Of a stretch of 64,000 bases of DNA, positions 7,800 through 17,112 are shown piece by piece. A program made the translations under genes and the position numbers. Under the pieces are notes generated by a model, which was not told the origin of the DNA, made no database searches, and saw only the letters and a program-made list of their open reading frames with translations. This DNA comes from Dehalococcoidia bacterium. GTDB taxonomy: Bacteria > Chloroflexota > Dehalococcoidia > Tepidiformales > Tepidiformaceae. Numbering within the stretch: position 1 is the stretch's first letter; every line of letters starts with the position of its first letter. The DNA lies in contig JADLBC010000049.1 of NCBI GenBank assembly GCA_020847985.1, forward strand, positions 48,469 through 112,468, in the 5' to 3' direction.

Positions 7800-10100
7800 A
7801 TGATTTCACTCGCACGATCGGTCGTCTGGTTCAAGGATGTCGGCCGCGAGGACCTTGGCCTCGTTGGCGGCAAGGGCGCCAACCTGGGAGAGCTCACGCG
7901 CGCGGGTATCCCCGTGCCTCCCGGCTTCGTGGTCACGGCTGACACCTACTTTCACTTCATCGCCCAGAACGGCCTCGAACCGGCGCTCAAGAAAGAGCTC
8001 TTCGGGCTCGATGTCTCCGACTCGCGCGCGCTGAATGAGCGCGCCGAGCGCATCAAGCAGCGCATCATCGAAGCACCCATGCCGGCCCATATCGCCGAGG
8101 AGATCAAGGCGGCCTACCGCGAACTGGGCGAAGGCGCCGTTGCCGTGCGCAGCTCCGCCACCGCCGAGGACCTCCCGGAGGCCTCGTTCGCGGGCCAACA
8201 ATCGACGTTCCTCAACGTCGTGGGCGGCGACAACGTCGTGAAGGCGGTCCAGGCCTGCTGGGCGTCGCTCTTCGAAGGCCGGGCCATTTTCTATCGCGAA
8301 GAGGCTGGTTACGACCACCTCAAGGTCGGGCTCGCCGTTCCGGTGCAGCGCATGGTGCAGTCCGAAAAGTCGGGCGTGATGTTCACGGTCGAGCCCGTGC
8401 GTTCGGACCCCACGACCATCACGATCGAAGCCGTCTACGGACTCGGCGAAGGCATCGTCTCCGGCGAAATCTCGCCCGACCTGTACCTGGTGAAGAAGGA
8501 CTCGCTGGTGATCACGAGCAAGACGCACGTGCCCCAGCCGCGCATGATCGCCAAAGCCCACGATTCGGATGGCAGCCACGAAGGCGCGAACTCCTGGCAG
8601 CCTGTCCCGGACGCGCTCGTCGATCTGCCCAAGCTTAACGACGCCGATATCCGCGAACTCGCGCGCATCGGCCGCAGCGTCGAGCAGCACTACGGCGGGC
8701 CCCAGGACATCGAATGGGCCTACGAGGCCGGGAAGTTCTACCTCACGCAGGCCCGCCCGGTCACGACCATGAAGGTGGCCGTGGACGACGACGAGGGCGA
8801 GGAAGAGACCGCCGCCGTCCTCCTCAAGGGCCAGCCCGCCAGCCCCGGCGTCGGGATCGGCATCGTGCGCGTGGTCCACGACCCGCGCGACATCGACATC
8901 GTCAAGTCCGGCGACGTGCTCGTCGCGGAGATGACAACGCCCGACTTCGTGCCCGCCATGAAGCGCGCCGCGGCCATCATCACCGAGCGCGGCGGGCGCA
9001 CCTGCCACGCCGCCATCGTCAGTCGCGAACTCGGCATCCCCTGCGTCGTCGGCGTGGGCGATGCCACGAAGCTCGATGTGGACCGCCTGGTCACGGTCGA
9101 TGGCTCGCTCGGCGTGATCTACGACGGCCGCGCCGAAGCCCGGCTCCAGTGGGCTGAACGGCAGAAGGAACGCTATTCGCGTGCTGCCACCCTGAAGACG
9201 AACACGAAGCTCTATGTGAACCTCGCGGAGCCCGAGCTGGCCGAGGTCGTGGCGAAGCGTCACGTCGATGGCGTGGGGCTGCTGCGCGCGGAGTTCATCG
9301 TCGCCCAGATTGGCACGCACCCGCGCCAGTTCATCGAGGACGGCCACCCCGAGGAGTACACAAAGAAGCTGGCGGAGGGCATCAGCGAGTTCTGCCGCGC
9401 CTTCGCGCCCCGGCCCGTGGTCTACCGCCTCACCGACTTCAAGACGAACGAGTACGCGAACCTGCGCGGCGGCGCGAAGTACGAACATTCGGAAGAGAAC
9501 CCGATGATCGGCTTCCGCGGCGCCAGCCGGTACATCCAGGAGCCCGACATCTTCCGGCTCGAACTCGATGCCATCAAGCTCGTGCGGAGCGAGTTTACGA
9601 ACCTCGCCATCATGGTGCCGTTCGTGCGCACCCCGGCCGAACTCCAGGGCGTGAAGCAGGCTCTCGCCGAGGAAGGCCTTGTCCGGTCGCCCGACTTCAA
9701 GCTCTGGATGATGGTCGAAGTCCCGTCGAACGTCCTCATCCTCGACCGCTTCATCGATGTCGGCATCGATGGCATCTCCATCGGCTCGAACGACCTGACC
9801 CAGCTCGTGCTCGGCGTCGACCGCGACAGCGAGAAGCTCGCGGCCACGTTCGACGAGCGGAACGAGGCGGTGATGCTCGCCATCCAGACGGCGGTGACCA
9901 CGGCCCGGCGCCGCGGCCTCACCGTGTCCATCTGCGGCCAGGCGCCGAGCGTGTACCCCGAGGTCACCGAGCACCTCGTCGAGTGGGGCGCCACGAGCGT
10001 GAGCGTCAGCCCCGACATGATCGACCAGACCCGCGAAATCATCGCGGACGCTGAAGCGAAGCTCGGCCGGGCGCCTCTGCAGCTGCCTTCCCGCGAGTAG
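7800..10100 (+). CDS. ppsA: phosphoenolpyruvate synthase
   Basis: A 766-residue enzyme converting pyruvate, ATP and water to PEP, AMP and phosphate, used for gluconeogenesis. Domain order: ATP-grasp N-terminal domain (1-~330; LGLVGGKGANLGELTRAG, VAVRSSATAEDLPEASFAGQ), swivelling phosphohistidine domain (~350-440; catalytic His in ERGGRTCHAAIVSR) and C-terminal TIM barrel (~450-750; GLLRAEF, EENPMIGFRGASRY, SIGSNDLTQLVLGVDRD, catalytic Cys in SICGQAPS). Length fits PpsA. The start has an excellent GGAGGT ribosome site and its own promoter. A terminator follows. A pyruvate phosphate dikinase gene lies elsewhere in the window, giving two routes to PEP. Confidence 0.95.
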   Translation: MISLARSVVWFKDVGREDLGLVGGKGANLGELTRAGIPVPPGFVVTADTYFHFIAQNGLEPALKKELFGLDVSDSRALNERAERIKQRIIEAPMPAHIAEEIKAAYRELGEGAVAVRSSATAEDLPEASFAGQQSTFLNVVGGDNVVKAVQACWASLFEGRAIFYREEAGYDHLKVGLAVPVQRMVQSEKSGVMFTVEPVRSDPTTITIEAVYGLGEGIVSGEISPDLYLVKKDSLVITSKTHVPQPRMIAKAHDSDGSHEGANSWQPVPDALVDLPKLNDADIRELARIGRSVEQHYGGPQDIEWAYEAGKFYLTQARPVTTMKVAVDDDEGEEETAAVLLKGQPASPGVGIGIVRVVHDPRDIDIVKSGDVLVAEMTTPDFVPAMKRAAAIITERGGRTCHAAIVSRELGIPCVVGVGDATKLDVDRLVTVDGSLGVIYDGRAEARLQWAERQKERYSRAATLKTNTKLYVNLAEPELAEVVAKRHVDGVGLLRAEFIVAQIGTHPRQFIEDGHPEEYTKKLAEGISEFCRAFAPRPVVYRLTDFKTNEYANLRGGAKYEHSEENPMIGFRGASRYIQEPDIFRLELDAIKLVRSEFTNLAIMVPFVRTPAELQGVKQALAEEGLVRSPDFKLWMMVEVPSNVLILDRFIDVGIDGISIGSNDLTQLVLGVDRDSEKLAATFDERNEAVMLAIQTAVTTARRRGLTVSICGQAPSVYPEVTEHLVEWGATSVSVSPDMIDQTREIIADAEAKLGRAPLQLPSRE

Positions 10101-10126
10101 CGAGCGGAACCGGCGAAACGATCACG

Positions 10127-10155
10127 AGGCCCGGCGGGAATCTGCCGGGCCTTTT
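10127..10155 (+). terminator. intrinsic terminator between convergent ppsA and ABM-like gene
   Basis: AGGCCCGGC, an 8-base loop, then GCCGGGCCT followed by TTT. It terminates ppsA; the complementary strand also forms the hairpin with an A-rich start, so it may act in both directions. Confidence 0.72.
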
Positions 10156-10160
10156 CGTGC

Positions 10161-10493
10161 TCACGCCGCGAGTGCCATCCACGCTTCCAGCACCTGGTCG
10201 GCTGTCGGCAGCTGGCGGCAGGGGGTGCCGGCCTCGAAGGCGGCGTCGCCACAGTCCTCGACGTACGGGTCGAGCATGAGGCGCGCGTACAGTTCCGAGT
10301 GCCGGAACCGCTCGCAGTCCGCCTCGCTCTCCCACACGACCACGCCCACGACTTCGCCACCGCGGCGATGGACCCAGTGGCTGGAGAGCAGCCCGCTGAA
10401 CTCGCCGATGGCAAGTTCGACGCTCTCGATGTAGAGGGCGACGTGGTTGGCCGGCACTTCGTCGACGCGGAAGGTCAGGACCTGGATTTCCAT
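10161..10493 (-). CDS. ABM-like dimeric alpha-beta barrel protein
   Basis: A 110-residue protein that resembles antibiotic-biosynthesis-monooxygenase-like small barrels: a first strand (MEIQVLTFRVDEV), a helix (YIESVELAIGEFSGLLS), then the WESEADCERFRHSELYARLM helix typical of the fold. No catalytic residues can be named, so the reaction is unknown. The frame is open to 10670, but ATG 10493 has a GAGGAGAG ribosome site and starts at the first strand. It is divergent from the dNTPase gene and convergent with ppsA. Confidence 0.65.
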   Translation of the reverse strand: MEIQVLTFRVDEVPANHVALYIESVELAIGEFSGLLSSHWVHRRGGEVVGVVVWESEADCERFRHSELYARLMLDPYVEDCGDAAFEAGTPCRQLPTADQVLEAWMALAA

Positions 10494-10648
10494 TGTCTCT
10501 CTCCTCGCGGCTGGTGGCCGCCGTGTTGCTTCCTGTGCCCTCATCGTCGCCCGGAACGGGCCGCCCGCCATGCGCGAAAGGCCACATCGAATGCTCGGTC
10601 GAAGGTCGGAGAGTGGCCGGAGGCGACAGCCAGTGTCGGCGTGGCTCG

Positions 10649-10654
10649 TACAAT
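10649..10654 (+). promoter_or_regulatory. -10 box of a probable leaderless dNTPase transcript
   Basis: TACAAT lies exactly 7 bases before ATG 10662. No ribosome site is visible before that ATG and the only upstream in-frame ATG (10653) overlaps the hexamer. Transcription would begin at about the A of the start codon. No convincing -35 is seen. Confidence 0.42.
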
Positions 10655-10661
10655 GACGGCG

Positions 10662-11723
10662 ATGCAGCACGCCACCGTCCGTGACCGGCTTCTTGCGCGC
10701 GAAGCCTCACTGAGCCCGTTCGCCGCGCGCGAGCTGACCTCGAAGGGTCGCGCCCGGCCGGAAGCGCCGCCGTTGCTCGCCACGGCCTACCAGGTCGACC
10801 GCGACCGCGTGCTGCGAACGAAGGCATTTCGCCGCCTGAAGCACAAGACGCAGGTATTCGTCGCGCCGGAAGGCGACCATTATGTCACTCGTCTCACGCA
10901 CACCCTCGAAGTCGCGCAGGTCGCGCGCGCCATCACGCGGGCTCTGAACTTGAACGAGGACCTTGCCGAGGCTGCGGCCCTCGGGCATGACATCGGACAC
11001 GGCCCCTTTGGCCACGCGGGCGAAGAAGCTCTCGCGGAGTGCCTGCCGGATGGCTTCCGGCATAACTACCAGTCCGTGCGGGTGCTCGACCGCCTGGAGA
11101 ACGGCGGCGCCGGCCTCAACCTCAGCCACGAAGTCCTGGACGCTATCGAGAAGTCATCGAAGGCGCGCGCCGACATCTTCGCCGAGGGCTGGGGCGTGCC
11201 CGTCACGCTCGAGGGCCAGGTCGTGAAGGTCGCCGACGCCATCGCCTATGTGAACCACGACATCCTCGATGCCATCCGCGCCGGCCTCATCGCCGAGGAG
11301 GACCTCCCGGGGAGTGCGCGCCGCGAACTCGGGGGCTCGTACGAAGCACGCGTGGACCGTCTCGTCGGCGACATCGTCGATGCGAGCCACGCTGCCACTG
11401 GCGAGAGCCCGGTCGACGAAACGCCCGTCATCCGGTTCAGCTCCGCGGTCGCGGCGGCGGCGAACGAGCTGCGCGAGTTCATGTTCCAGCGTGTCTACCT
11501 GTTCGATGGCACGCGCGCCGAGGCCGAGCGCGGCAAACGGGTGGCGATCTTCCTCTTCCGGCACTTCGTCAAGCATCCCGGAGGTATCTCCCCGGGGTTC
11601 TCCCTGCCTGGCGACCCGGTCGAGCGCCGGGCGGTGGACTTCGTCTCCGGGATGACAGACCGCTATGCTATCCGGCTGGCGCGAGAACTCGGTTGCGACG
11701 ATGCCGTGGGGTGGCGGGCGTAA
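10662..11723 (+). CDS. dgt: deoxyguanosinetriphosphate triphosphohydrolase-like HD protein
   Basis: A 353-residue HD-domain dNTP triphosphohydrolase that would convert dNTPs to nucleosides and tripolyphosphate. Metal-binding residues are visible: H in YVTRLTHTLEVAQVAR, HD in LGHDIGHGPFGHAGEEAL, and D in KVADAIAYVNHDI. The N-terminal Arg-Lys track (VLRTKAFRRLKHKTQVF) is the family signature. Length fits the short (~350 residue) class. I placed the start at 10662 because a TACAAT box lies 7 bases upstream; the frame is open back to 10299. Confidence 0.9.
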   Translation: MQHATVRDRLLAREASLSPFAARELTSKGRARPEAPPLLATAYQVDRDRVLRTKAFRRLKHKTQVFVAPEGDHYVTRLTHTLEVAQVARAITRALNLNEDLAEAAALGHDIGHGPFGHAGEEALAECLPDGFRHNYQSVRVLDRLENGGAGLNLSHEVLDAIEKSSKARADIFAEGWGVPVTLEGQVVKVADAIAYVNHDILDAIRAGLIAEEDLPGSARRELGGSYEARVDRLVGDIVDASHAATGESPVDETPVIRFSSAVAAAANELREFMFQRVYLFDGTRAEAERGKRVAIFLFRHFVKHPGGISPGFSLPGDPVERRAVDFVSGMTDRYAIRLARELGCDDAVGWRA

Positions 11724-11763
11724 ACGGCTCGTAATCAGGACGTACCGCCGCCATGCAAATTTC

Positions 11764-11792
11764 TTGCCGGTACCCGCCTCGAATTCGATAAT
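11764..11792 (+). promoter_or_regulatory. promoter of the SH3/CARDB-like membrane protein gene
   Basis: TTGCCG (11764-11769), a 17-base spacer and GATAAT (11787-11792). Transcription would start near 11799, about 40 bases before the start codon. Confidence 0.62.
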
Positions 11793-11839
11793 CAGCGAAA
11801 CGCGCCGTCGCGTGCTCCGTACCGGCTGGTATAGAGCGG

Positions 11840-13447
11840 ATGGATTGCATGACTGACACACCCGGGTCGTACCCGCCTGACGAACCTATCATCGGCGCGG
11901 CGACCCCTCCGCTCCCCCCGCGGACCCCGAACCCTCCCCCCGCCTTCGGGGGTGGCGCCGCCGTGGCCGGCGACGACGGCTGGGATGACGACGACGAGTA
12001 CTACGACGACGAAGACGGCGAGTACGACGAGTATGACGAAGGCGAGTACTATGACGACCGCTACTACTCGGACGTCCCGGCCCGTCAGCCCATGTTCTAT
12101 GTCTTCATCGCGCTCGCGGTGCTCGTCGGCGCCGCGGCCGTCTTCCTGCTGTACTCGGTCGTGCGCGGCGATGACGACGATGGCCCGGGCGTGGCAGCCA
12201 CGGAGACGGCGAAAGCCCAGGTGCGCATTGATTCGCCGCGCGCTGGCGACCGCCTCGATATCGGCCGCCAGTACGACGTGATCGTCGCCGCCAACGCGAG
12301 CGAGCCCATCACAAAATTCCAGCTTTTCGTGGGGGACCAGGCGTTCCAGGAGATTGGCGCGCCGCAGCCCAACGCCGAGAAGGTCTATAACGCGAGCCTC
12401 CCCATTCGCCTGGAGAAGCGCGGCGAGTACTCCATCTTCGTCCGCGTGACCACGCAGTCGGGCGCAACGAAGGACTCCGACAAGGTTCGCGTCGTCGGCG
12501 TCGAGGACATCGGCACGGCCACGCGCGACATCGTCGGCCGTGTGACCGCCCAGGTCACGGTCCGGCGCATCCCCGCCGACAACGGCGAGGCGCTCGGCAC
12601 GCTCAATTCGGGCCAGACCGTGAAGGTGCTCGGCAAGACGGCCGACAGCGAGTGGCTCTACATCGATGCCAGCGGCGGAGGCTGGGTGAAGAAGGCCGCC
12701 GTGGAGGTGTCCGAGTCGCTCGCGCTCGTACCCATCCGCGCAGAAACACCCACTGCCGTGGCCGCGACGGCGACCGTCGCCGCCATCCCTTCGCCCTCCC
12801 CGAGCCCGACCGCGACGGCGACGAACGCGCCCGACTTCGTGCCCACCGACGCGCTGCTCACCGACCCGACGCACCTTCGCGTGACCGTCACCAACGTCGC
12901 CAGCAACGCGTACAGCGGCTCACTCGTGGTTTCGGCGGGGACGCTGGCCGGAGCGCGCGCGTTCGCCGTCAACCTCGGCGCGAACAACGGCACCGCCGCG
13001 GTCACGTTCGAACTCGCCAACGCGGTGACGCAGCGCACGACGGTGGAAATCCGCGTCGACCCGGACAACGCCGTGAAGGAGACGAACGAGGCGAACAACA
13101 GCGCCACGTTCACGCTGCAGCCGGCGGTGGAAGCGCCGAGCCTGTCGCTCACGGCGCAGCTGGCGGGGACGAACGTTTCGGTGACCATCGCGAACAGCGG
13201 CGGCGACTTCGCCTCCACGGATGCCCGCATCGTGCTGACGATCGACCTCAACGGCAGCGTCACCACGACGGAGACGCCGATTTCGCTCGCGCTGAAGAAG
13301 AACGAGAGCCGCAACGTGAGCGTCCCGCGGCCAGCCGGCAGCGGTCAGGCGACGATCCGGCTGATGGTCGGAGGGCAGGCGGTCGCGTCCGCTTCGCTCA
13401 CCATCCCGCCCCCTGGGCCGACGGCCAGCCCGACCCTCCCGAACTGA
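11840..13447 (+). CDS. membrane-anchored SH3b/CARDB-like surface protein with acidic cytoplasmic tail
   Basis: A 535-residue single-pass protein, probably cell-surface. The first ~80 residues are Pro-rich then extremely Asp/Glu/Tyr-rich (residues ~46-78) and should be cytoplasmic. One membrane segment follows at about 86-107 (FYVFIALAVLVGAAAVFLLY). The outside part starts with a beta-rich domain, then a bacterial SH3-like domain (~225-290; VTVRRIPADNGEALGTLNSG, EWLYIDASGGGWVKK). A Thr/Ala/Pro linker (~300-330) leads to two CARDB-like beta domains (LRVTVTNVASNAYSGSLVV; LTAQLAGTNVSVTIANSGGD). ATG 11849 is an alternative start. The role is unknown; SH3b and CARDB modules usually bind cell-wall or protein partners. 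Confidence 0.75.
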   Translation: MDCMTDTPGSYPPDEPIIGAATPPLPPRTPNPPPAFGGGAAVAGDDGWDDDDEYYDDEDGEYDEYDEGEYYDDRYYSDVPARQPMFYVFIALAVLVGAAAVFLLYSVVRGDDDDGPGVAATETAKAQVRIDSPRAGDRLDIGRQYDVIVAANASEPITKFQLFVGDQAFQEIGAPQPNAEKVYNASLPIRLEKRGEYSIFVRVTTQSGATKDSDKVRVVGVEDIGTATRDIVGRVTAQVTVRRIPADNGEALGTLNSGQTVKVLGKTADSEWLYIDASGGGWVKKAAVEVSESLALVPIRAETPTAVAATATVAAIPSPSPSPTATATNAPDFVPTDALLTDPTHLRVTVTNVASNAYSGSLVVSAGTLAGARAFAVNLGANNGTAAVTFELANAVTQRTTVEIRVDPDNAVKETNEANNSATFTLQPAVEAPSLSLTAQLAGTNVSVTIANSGGDFASTDARIVLTIDLNGSVTTTETPISLALKKNESRNVSVPRPAGSGQATIRLMVGGQAVASASLTIPPPGPTASPTLPN

Positions 13448-13454
13448 CGTAACG

Positions 13455-13481
13455 CGGGCGGCTTCGTACAGAAGCCTCCCG
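13455..13481 (+). terminator. hairpin after the SH3/CARDB-like gene
   Basis: CGGG-c-GGCTTC, loop gtaca, GAAGCC-t-CCCG. It has no T-run, so termination is uncertain. It lies between the surface protein gene and dnaG. Confidence 0.35.
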
Positions 13482-13532
13482 TGTGCCGTCTGCCCCGGGG
13501 ATGTGGCAAACGGCTGGCCTACAATCGCGACG

Positions 13533-15377
13533 ATGGATGCCGTCAGCGAGATCAAGGCCCGGCTCGACCTCGTGGAGTACATCGGGCGGCACACGCGCCT
13601 CCAGAAGGCGGGCCGCAACTTCCGGGGCCTCTGCCCCTTCCACACCGAGAAGACGCCTTCGTTCTATGTGTTCCCCGACCGCGGCACGTGGCGCTGCTTC
13701 GGCAGTTGCGGCGATGGCGGCGACCTTTTCTCCTTCGCGCAAAAGCGGGAGAACCTCGACTTTCGTGGCGCGCTCCAACAGCTGGCGAACGAAGCCGGCG
13801 TGCAGCTCACGGCCGAATCGGCACAGAAACGCGGGCGCGCCGAGAAGCTCATGGCGCTCATGTCGGCCGCCGTGGAGTTCTACCAGCGCTGCTTCCGCGA
13901 AGAGGGCGGCGCGGCCGCGCGGATTTACGTGTATGACAGGCGGGGGCTCAAGGAAGAGACCGTTCAAGCGTTTCGGATAGGGTGGGCGCCGGACGAATGG
14001 CGCATTCTTCGCGACTACCTCGGCGGCCGCGGCTACGACGAGCGCGACATGCTCGCCGCCGGCCTCCTGGTCGAACCCGAGAGCGGAGGGCAGCCCTACG
14101 ACCGCTTCCGCGGGCGCATCATCATCCCCATCGCCGACGAACGCGGGCAATACGTGGCCATGGGCGGGCGCGGCCTCCACGGCGAAGAGCCGAAGTACCT
14201 CAACTCCCCCCAGACCGAGATCTTCGACAAGGGCCGCACCCTCTTCGGGCTAAACGTCTCCAGCGAGGCCATTCGCACCGAAGGTGTCGCCGTCGTGGTC
14301 GAAGGCTACATGGATGTCATGGGGCCCTGGCAGGCGGGGTTCAAGAACGTCGTGGCGACCATGGGCACGTCACTCACCGAACATCACGCCGGCCTGCTCA
14401 AGCGGTACGCGAAACGCATCGTCCTCGCGATGGACCCGGATGCCGCGGGGCTCGCCGCCGCCGAACGCGCGGGTGCGCTCTTTATGTCGCTCGAATCGCC
14501 CGAGGCCATGGCCCGGTCAGCCCGCTCGGCGGACGAGTTGCAGGGCAAGACCGAACTCGAGTTGCGCGTGGCGCCGCTGCCGGCAGGCAAGGACCCCGAC
14601 GAGATCGCGCGCGACGACCCGGCGGCGTGGGCCTCGGCGATCTCGGGCGCGCGGCCCTACGCCGAGTTCCTGCTGACGCGCCTCATGGGCCCCACCGCAC
14701 CCGACTCACCGGTGGAGGCCCGCCGCATCGTCGACCGCCTCCGGCCGGTGCTGCTCGCCGTGAAAGACCCGGTGGAACGCGCGATGTACGTGCAGCGTAT
14801 CGCGCGCCACCTGGGCGTCACGGAACAGTCGATCATGGAGCGGATCCGGCCGGCCAGCACGCGCCGCTTCGTCGCTCCCGAGCCCGAACGGCGCGGCGAG
14901 GAAGGGTTGGCGGAGCAGACGTTGCTCGCCATTCTCGTGTTGCACCCGGCGCTCCGCAGCGAATTCCGCATCGTGCCGGCGGCGCTGTTCACGCAGGGCG
15001 CCGACCGCGAGATCTTCAAACGCTGGATCGCCGACGACCTCCCGGTGGGCGAGGATGACTCCCTCCTGGTTCGTACGAACGAAATCCGCGCGACGCGCCT
15101 CCCGCCGATGACCGAGAGCGAAGCCGCCACCTGGGCGTGGAAGTACCGGGACGCGATCGCTCGCGAGCGCCAGCTGGAGCACCACGTCGCCGTTTCCGAG
15201 GTGCTCTCCGAAGCCGAGCACGAACTCGGCCCGAAAGTGGTCGACGAGATCGCCTCGACCGCGTGGCTGGGGGGCGAACCGCCCGAAGAGCACCGCGAGG
15301 TCGCGGAGACCGCCATCGAGGTCCTGCAACTCGGTTCGAGCATCCACCGGCGGGATGAACCGGGCGTGGCGAGCTAG
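13533..15377 (+). CDS. dnaG: DNA primase
   Basis: A 614-residue primase making RNA primers at the replication fork. The CHC2 zinc domain is at the N-terminus (LCPFHTEKTPSF ... WRCFGSCGDGGD); the second Cys pair is C-x3-C, the form I know from Thermus/Chloroflexus-type primases, not the C-x2-C of E. coli. The catalytic core follows (YDRFRGRIIIPIADERGQ) with the TOPRIM motifs VVVEGYMDVM and VLAMDPDAAG. The C-terminal ~170 residues form the helicase-binding region. ATG 13533 begins at the canonical DAVSEIKARLDLVEYI; a TACAAT hexamer (13520-13525) lies 7 bases upstream, which suggests a leaderless message. The frame is open to 13503. Confidence 0.95.
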   Translation: MDAVSEIKARLDLVEYIGRHTRLQKAGRNFRGLCPFHTEKTPSFYVFPDRGTWRCFGSCGDGGDLFSFAQKRENLDFRGALQQLANEAGVQLTAESAQKRGRAEKLMALMSAAVEFYQRCFREEGGAAARIYVYDRRGLKEETVQAFRIGWAPDEWRILRDYLGGRGYDERDMLAAGLLVEPESGGQPYDRFRGRIIIPIADERGQYVAMGGRGLHGEEPKYLNSPQTEIFDKGRTLFGLNVSSEAIRTEGVAVVVEGYMDVMGPWQAGFKNVVATMGTSLTEHHAGLLKRYAKRIVLAMDPDAAGLAAAERAGALFMSLESPEAMARSARSADELQGKTELELRVAPLPAGKDPDEIARDDPAAWASAISGARPYAEFLLTRLMGPTAPDSPVEARRIVDRLRPVLLAVKDPVERAMYVQRIARHLGVTEQSIMERIRPASTRRFVAPEPERRGEEGLAEQTLLAILVLHPALRSEFRIVPAALFTQGADREIFKRWIADDLPVGEDDSLLVRTNEIRATRLPPMTESEAATWAWKYRDAIARERQLEHHVAVSEVLSEAEHELGPKVVDEIASTAWLGGEPPEEHREVAETAIEVLQLGSSIHRRDEPGVAS

Positions 15378-15378
15378 C

Positions 15379-17112
15379 TCAGTCCCCGGCCGCGGGCATG
15401 ACGCCGTGTGTGCTGGCCTCTTCCGCGCGCACTTCCACCGGCGCCTGGGGCACGTCGCCGGGCTCCTCGTCGGGGAGGGCGCGGTGCCGGATCCCGAACT
15501 CCATCCCGCCCACGGGCCGCCTCAGCACGTACATCTCGCCGCCCTGCAACTCCACCAGCCGCCTGCAGACCGAGAGCCCCAGCCCGAGGCCGGACGAATG
15601 CGGCGGCACGGTTCGCGACCGGAAGTAGGGCTCGAAAATGCGCGGGATCTCGTCCTCCGGCACCCCGGGCCCGTGGTCGCGGACGGCGACGACGACCCAG
15701 CCGCCGGAGGCTCCCGCCTCCAACTCCACCGGGCCACCCGGCGTCCCGTACTTCGCCGCGTTCGTCAGCAAGTTCCAGACGACCTGTTCGAAGGCCGTCG
15801 GGTTCACCTCGACGGGCGGAAGCCCGGGCTGAACATGCAACTCGAGCCGCGTCCACCCGAACTGGTCGCGGAACTGCTCGACGATCGTGGGGAGGAGGCG
15901 CTGAACAAGGGATGGCTCCAGTTCCCCGGAGCGGCCCCGCTCCAGCCGCGACAGCACGAGCATGTTCTCGACGATGCGCCGCAGGCGGATCCCCTGCCGA
16001 TGGATCTCTTCGTGCGACTCCCGGCGCACATCCGCGGGAATGGAGGCATCGCGGCGGAGGAGTGCCTCGGCATTCCCGAGGATCTGAGTCAGGGGCGTGC
16101 GCAACTCGTGCGATACGAGCCCCAGGAATTCGTCTTTCGCCGCCAACGACTGCTCCAGCGCGAGCGCCTGCCGGTCGAGCGAGCGGCCGATGACCATCGC
16201 GGCGACGACGCCGCCGATGGCGAGTGTCCAGATGAGTGCGAGCTCGGTCATCAGCGAGCGGCGTGCGCCCTCGAGGGCGATCCCAGGGTCCCGCTCAAGA
16301 ATGATCGTCCAGCCCGCGGATGGGATGGTGGCGTAGGCCACCATCAGCCCGCCGGCGCCATCGAGCCCATCCGCGCTCGGGAACGAGCCGGACCCTGTGC
16401 CCCGGACGCGTTGATAGAGGGGCGACGCGCTGACATCCGCGAGCGACGAGACGGGGCCGTTGTCGATGATCACCTGCCCGGCCGAGTCGATGACGCGCAG
16501 GCGGCTACCGCCCCGCGTCAGCCCATCGAAGGTGCCCGGCTCACTGAGGATGAGGCCGCCGCTGACGACGCCGGTGAGGATGCCGGCAGCGTCGAACGCG
16601 GGGACGGCCACTGTCACCGTCGGCCGCGAGGTTGCACGGCCGATCAGGGCGGGCGAAACCTGGGGCTCACCCGTGTCGCGCGCCGAGAGAAAGTAGTCGC
16701 GGTCGCCCACCCAGATTGGCAGGCGATCCAGGTCGAGGGTGCTCGAGGCCCGCACGTACCCATCGAGTGAAACCCAGCCAAGGCCACCGCTGAACCCGAG
16801 GGCGGCGTGGGGTAGCCCGTGGAAGTAGGCCTGCAGGGCGGAGACATCCCCCGCGGCCACGGCGGGTGTGAGCGCGACCGCGCGTAACGCCCCAAGCCGC
16901 GCGCTGACCGTCTCGTCGAAGTACGTGGCCCGCGTCGCTGCCTGCGCGCTGAGGTCCCGGCGGGCGGCAGCCGCTTCGCCCCGGTATTTGGCCCACGAGA
17001 GCGCCGTGCCCCCGAGTGCGAAGGCGACCGCGAGCACAATCGCGGCGAGCCCGAGCGACCGCGCCCGGGGCGACGGCTGGCCGCGAAGGGGACGGGGAAA
17101 CGGGAGCTTCAC
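15379..17112 (-). CDS. orphan sensor histidine kinase with extracytoplasmic sensor domain
   Basis: A 577-residue membrane kinase. A first membrane segment (~20-42; LGLAAIVLAVAFALGG) and a second (~290-310; LALIWTLAIGGVVAAMVIG) bracket a ~245-residue outside domain that looks like a double-Cache (dCache) sensor (VGDRDYFLSARDTGEPQVS, TVTVAVPAFDAAGILTGVV). The cytoplasmic part has the HisKA helix with phospho-His in FLGLVSHELRTPL and the HATPase_c motifs N-box (VVWNLLTNAAKYG), DHGPGV and GLGLGLSVC. It lies alone: no response regulator is adjacent. Its stop is one base from the dnaG stop on the other strand. Confidence 0.9.
   Translation of the reverse strand: MKLPFPRPLRGQPSPRARSLGLAAIVLAVAFALGGTALSWAKYRGEAAAARRDLSAQAATRATYFDETVSARLGALRAVALTPAVAAGDVSALQAYFHGLPHAALGFSGGLGWVSLDGYVRASSTLDLDRLPIWVGDRDYFLSARDTGEPQVSPALIGRATSRPTVTVAVPAFDAAGILTGVVSGGLILSEPGTFDGLTRGGSRLRVIDSAGQVIIDNGPVSSLADVSASPLYQRVRGTGSGSFPSADGLDGAGGLMVAYATIPSAGWTIILERDPGIALEGARRSLMTELALIWTLAIGGVVAAMVIGRSLDRQALALEQSLAAKDEFLGLVSHELRTPLTQILGNAEALLRRDASIPADVRRESHEEIHRQGIRLRRIVENMLVLSRLERGRSGELEPSLVQRLLPTIVEQFRDQFGWTRLELHVQPGLPPVEVNPTAFEQVVWNLLTNAAKYGTPGGPVELEAGASGGWVVVAVRDHGPGVPEDEIPRIFEPYFRSRTVPPHSSGLGLGLSVCRRLVELQGGEMYVLRRPVGGMEFGIRHRALPDEEPGDVPQAPVEVRAEEASTHGVMPAAGD

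Noticed and set aside
7806..9974. 722-codon open frame on the minus strand opposite ppsA
   Set aside because: A shadow of the ppsA reading frame in GC-rich DNA; His/Asp/Arg-rich composition and no recognisable domain.
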